Assembly: GCA_964549745.1 (NCBI GenBank)
Contig: CAZJWP010000098.1
Span: 1 to 8,720 of the forward strand
Reading direction: 5' to 3'
Source of the DNA: J089 sp964549745
Lineage (GTDB): Bacteria > Fidelibacterota > Marinisomatia > Marinisomatales > J089
DNA: 8,720 bases
The notes beneath the pieces are model-generated. The model saw only the letters and a program-made list of their open reading frames with translations, was not told the DNA's origin and did not search any database. Of this stretch, positions 6,405 to 8,720 are shown one piece after another. Position numbers and translations under genes: made by a program. Within the stretch, counting starts at the first letter, position 1. Every line of letters starts with the position of its first letter.

Positions 6405-7027
6405 TATATATGAGCAAGGAAAACCAGGATCGGCGCACCGGAAACACGGATTTTGAAGGACGATCCAAGGGCTTCATTACTGACACCATGGCTGGCCGAG
6501 TGCAGCGACTGGTGATTGAGCGTATACTTCAAACCGGATGTTGTAATAATCGCTTTCCCCGATGGATCAACCAATGAAACCTGTTGACCGGGTTTTGATG
6601 GAAAAGTTGCAGCCGTGGTTACGGCTTCAATTCTATAATGATCGGAGAATGCTTTAATTCGAATTCGATCGGCATACGCAAGCAAAAGTAAATAATTCGC
6701 CACTGAATGATCATCACGGTTTCCGAATGCCGACACCAGGTCGATAGATTCTATTTTCTGCTCAATGCACCACAATAAGGATTTCTCCAAATCAGACTTG
6801 TCCTGATCACTAAGAGGAAAAGTGTTTTTATCAGAACCCGTCTCTACAGAATCCATATCCCCTAGAATCACATCCGGTTCTTTGCCCAAAGATCTGATGA
6901 TCCCGGCGCCGCCATCTACGGCAATTCTTGTGTTGGCATTCCGGATGGCATTTACAGGAACAGAATGGGTGGGCGCCGGTCCGTTGGCTGCCAGCACAAC
7001 CGGGGACGGGTAAGCGTTAGTGGTCAT
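6404..7027 (-). CDS. Thiamine pyrophosphokinase (thiamine diphosphokinase)
   Basis: Cytoplasmic enzyme that transfers pyrophosphate from ATP to thiamine to make the cofactor thiamine diphosphate, the salvage route for imported thiamine. The 207 residues match the family length and show both domains. The N-terminal catalytic part has VDGGA (37-41), PDVILGDMDSV (51-61) with the acidic Mg/ATP residues, DQDKSDLEKSL (74-84) and GNRDDHSVAN (102-111). The C-terminal thiamine-binding beta part has GLKYTL (165-170) and GVSNEA (181-186), followed by a final strand SGAPILVFL. The start overlaps the previous gene as ATGA and the stop overlaps the symporter start as TAATG, so it lies in the middle of a tightly coupled unit. 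No TPP riboswitch-like leader could be recognised upstream of the cluster. Confidence 0.93.
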   Translation of the reverse strand: MTTNAYPSPVVLAANGPAPTHSVPVNAIRNANTRIAVDGGAGIIRSLGKEPDVILGDMDSVETGSDKNTFPLSDQDKSDLEKSLLWCIEQKIESIDLVSAFGNRDDHSVANYLLLLAYADRIRIKAFSDHYRIEAVTTAATFPSKPGQQVSLVDPSGKAIITTSGLKYTLNHQSLHSASHGVSNEALGSSFKIRVSGAPILVFLAHI

Positions 7028-7941
7028 TTTGCCGTCCAGTTGGAAGTATAGGTCTTCTTATATCCGGATTGAATGGACACATTGTACTGTTTCTTCATCA
7101 GAGTCATTTCTCTGATGTAATCGGGAGAATGGAAATAATCTTTCAACTCGCGCGATACCGGCAGAGCCATCGGCGCCGGTCTCCATAATTCAACATTTTT
7201 CGTCTTCCGATTGATGAGATGGCCTTCGGCGCAAGCCCAGCTGAGTTGGTCGATCTTTGTCCCGCGTCGAACCATGTCCGATAGGGCAAACAATTGTCCC
7301 TGTCGTTCCGGGGTAAGGAACAGACATTGGCGGCCATAAAACAATCCGGTGTGGAGGTAGTTTGGGATTAAGACCAATCCGTCCACAGACATCCGGCGTC
7401 CAACCCAATAGAGTAGTTCGAAAACCAAACGGCTGATACCCAATCCCGGAAAATCCTGCCCGGGTAACCGGGGACGATTTCGGGTGAATTTCTTGAGCGG
7501 ATGTTGCAGCAGGAACCACTCAACGATCAGAAAATCATGCCGGGCTTCTTTCAGCGGAGCCAGTAAAGGCAATGTCAGACTTCCTTTGCGCATGACGATT
7601 TCAATGCTAAGGATTTCCTGAGATCCAAGATTGTGCACAATCTGAACCCGGTGCTGATAAGGTTCCTTCGTGTCCAGCAGTACTTTCCCATTCGGGAGCC
7701 CGGCATTTTGAAGATGATCCAATATCCCGAATTGTTTTAAGCCGAATGTGATTCCGCGTGTGCTGAACACACCCAAAAACCGGGATGAACCCCGACTAGA
7801 AGTTAAATCCTCAAAAAGCTGGGATTCGGTGTTCAGAAGTTCCGCATCATCCGGGATCATCAAATATTTGGATAGATGACGAGCCAGATTCCGGTATTTC
7901 CGCGGGCGGGGTTCCAGCAGCTTTTGTATGTCAGGCAGCAT
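7024..7941 (-). CDS. Uncharacterised 305-residue protein, first gene of the thiamine cluster
   Basis: I do not recognise this family with confidence. The protein is soluble-looking, basic, without a signal peptide or membrane segment. Residues 1-60 are charged and helical. Residues 60-145 alternate hydrophobic strands (GKVLLDTKEPYQHRVQIVHN, IEIVMRKG, DFLIVEWFLLQHP). Residues 158-215 are the most family-like part: LPGQDFPGLGISR followed by a helix, then DGLVLIPNYLHTGLFYGR. The order of a Q-x3-G-L-G turn, a helix, a hydrophobic strand and a Y-x-Y/F-G segment recalls the acetyl-CoA binding core of GNAT acetyltransferases, but this is a weak resemblance. The gene is full length (ATG start, TGA stop) and overlaps the thiamine pyrophosphokinase start by 4 bp (ATGA), so the two are very likely co-translated. 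No clear Shine-Dalgarno sequence precedes it. Confidence 0.8.
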   Translation of the reverse strand: MLPDIQKLLEPRPRKYRNLARHLSKYLMIPDDAELLNTESQLFEDLTSSRGSSRFLGVFSTRGITFGLKQFGILDHLQNAGLPNGKVLLDTKEPYQHRVQIVHNLGSQEILSIEIVMRKGSLTLPLLAPLKEARHDFLIVEWFLLQHPLKKFTRNRPRLPGQDFPGLGISRLVFELLYWVGRRMSVDGLVLIPNYLHTGLFYGRQCLFLTPERQGQLFALSDMVRRGTKIDQLSWACAEGHLINRKTKNVELWRPAPMALPVSRELKDYFHSPDYIREMTLMKKQYNVSIQSGYKKTYTSNWTAK

Positions 7942-8021
7942 ATTAGAATTTAATCGTTATCCCTCTAATTCGAAGTATGATTCCATTCGAGACAAAGATT
8001 AAATTACCCCGATATATTCTT
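7942..8021. promoter_or_regulatory. Divergent intergenic region with a 9-bp inverted repeat
   Basis: This 80-bp AT-rich spacer lies between the divergent start codons at 7941 (minus) and 8022 (plus), so it must hold the promoters of the six-gene minus-strand cluster and the exporter gene unless transcription enters from elsewhere. AATTTAATC (7947-7955) and GATTAAATT (7997-8005) form a perfect 9-bp inverted repeat centred near 7976, and a smaller one, TCGAA (7970-7974) with TTCGA (7986-7990), lies inside. I could not assign convincing -35/-10 boxes on either strand. Confidence 0.5.
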
Positions 8022-8720
8022 ATGACTCCTCGCCAATTTTCCAAGAAACTGCTGAACTTCGTTTTCCACCATCCCCGGTCGCTATTGGCCGGGACTTTAC
8101 TTCTAACCTTAATCTTTCTCTGGAAAATTCCATCTCTGGTTCTTGATCCAAGCGTCAATTCGATGGCGCCTAAAAATCACCCGATCATGAAGACCATGCG
8201 GGAGATGGACCACTTATTCGGCGGTTCGAGTATTGTAGTGATTGCAGTTCAATCGGACAGTCTGTTATATCGTCCTGTACTTGAGAAATACATCGCGCTG
8301 GAAGATTCCCTGGAGAACATCGATCTGGTCGATCATGTCACTTCCTTGTATAACGCCACCACGATCACATCCAGTGCGGATGGTTTTGCCATCCGGCCCA
8401 TCCTGACGGATTACCCGGACTCCAGCGCCCAGGTGGATTCGCTGAAAAAACACCTTCAGCCGCTACGGAACGTAGTGGGAACGGTCGTTTCTAAAGATTT
8501 TAAGATGATGAGTTTCATCTGCCGGTTAAAAACCACTTTTGAATATGATGAATTGGGACTTACCAAACATATTGAAGCGCTGGTTCATCAGTTTGAGGGA
8601 CCTGAAAAGATTTATTACTCCGGTATGCCCATCACCCAGGCAGATGTCACCCAAAAGATGCGGCATGATCTGAAAGGCTTTTTGCCCTACGGCATCATCT
8701 TTATGATCCTGCTGCTCTCA
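8022..8720 (+). CDS. RND-superfamily (MMPL-type) exporter, N-terminal part, cut by window edge
   Basis: An open frame from ATG 8022 runs without a stop to the last base, giving 233 residues of a longer protein. Residues 1-18 are basic and cytoplasmic, 19-40 form a membrane helix (LLAGTLLLTLIFLWKIPSLV), and a large extracytoplasmic domain follows, starting with SMAPKNHP and an LFGGSSIVVIAV strand. The visible part ends with MPITQADVTQKMRHDLKGFLPYGIIFMILLLS, the entry to the second membrane helix. This layout of one helix, a periplasmic loop of about 180 residues and then a helix bundle is that of the predicted RND exporters related to MMPL and sterol-sensing-domain proteins, which are usually about 750 residues or more. 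The substrate is unknown (lipids or hydrophobic compounds in relatives). It is transcribed away from the thiamine/phosphate cluster and has no clear Shine-Dalgarno sequence. Confidence 0.82.
   Translation, partial: MTPRQFSKKLLNFVFHHPRSLLAGTLLLTLIFLWKIPSLVLDPSVNSMAPKNHPIMKTMREMDHLFGGSSIVVIAVQSDSLLYRPVLEKYIALEDSLENIDLVDHVTSLYNATTITSSADGFAIRPILTDYPDSSAQVDSLKKHLQPLRNVVGTVVSKDFKMMSFICRLKTTFEYDELGLTKHIEALVHQFEGPEKIYYSGMPITQADVTQKMRHDLKGFLPYGIIFMILLLS

Noticed and set aside
6248..6577. 109-residue plus-strand reading across the symporter/thiamine pyrophosphokinase junction
   Set aside because: Antisense to the ends of two well-supported genes; no promoter or Shine-Dalgarno sequence.
7190..7519. 109-residue minus-strand reading inside the uncharacterised gene
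   Set aside because: A different frame of the longer 305-residue gene, with proline/glycine-rich shadow composition.
7942..8021. TPP riboswitch ahead of the thiamine cluster
   Set aside because: The spacer is only 80 bp and lacks the conserved CUGAGA and ACCUGAUC-type core elements of the THI box.
7943..8158. 71-residue minus-strand reading upstream of the uncharacterised gene
   Set aside because: It overlaps the start of the RND-type exporter on the other strand and is better explained as its shadow plus spacer; no family features.

Overview
The window is a compact piece of a bacterial chromosome with about 49% GC by eye, very short intergenic gaps and no sign of mobile DNA, CRISPR, tRNA or rRNA. 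A mix of clear Shine-Dalgarno sites (the aldolase, the DUF47 gene) and starts without one, plus gene families typical of free-living heterotrophs, would fit a bacterium of the FCB/Calditrichota/KSB1 type. That placement is an inference of low certainty and no marker gene is present to settle it.

Layout. Bases 1-60 may hold the last codons of an upstream plus-strand gene. Bases 225-2612 carry a two-gene plus-strand glycolytic unit: a PPi-dependent phosphofructokinase and a divergent class II fructose-bisphosphate aldolase, which together convert fructose 6-phosphate to triose phosphates. Converging on it from the right is a six-gene minus-strand cluster running from 7941 down to 2616: an unrecognised 305-residue protein, thiamine pyrophosphokinase, an SSS-family Na+/solute symporter, a CYTH-domain triphosphate-binding enzyme, a DUF47/PhoU-like protein and a PiT-type phosphate transporter. 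The junctions are ATGA (4 bp overlap), TAATG (1 bp overlap), 24 bp, 3 bp and 3 bp, so it reads as one operon or two adjoining ones. The convergent ends share a small hairpin at 2615-2635. An 80-bp AT-rich divergent spacer (7942-8021) separates this cluster from a plus-strand RND/MMPL-type exporter gene that is cut off by the right edge of the window.

How the genes fit together. The minus-strand cluster looks like two joined themes. The first is thiamine salvage: the symporter, translationally coupled to thiamine pyrophosphokinase, is a candidate thiamine importer, and the CYTH enzyme could hydrolyse thiamine triphosphate or tripolyphosphate. The second is phosphate uptake: PiT with its usual DUF47 partner. 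The neighbouring PPi-PFK also produces or consumes inorganic phosphate and pyrophosphate. The most useful leads are the symporter's substrate, the role of the unknown first gene, the CYTH enzyme's substrate, and the unusual active-site loops of the aldolase.
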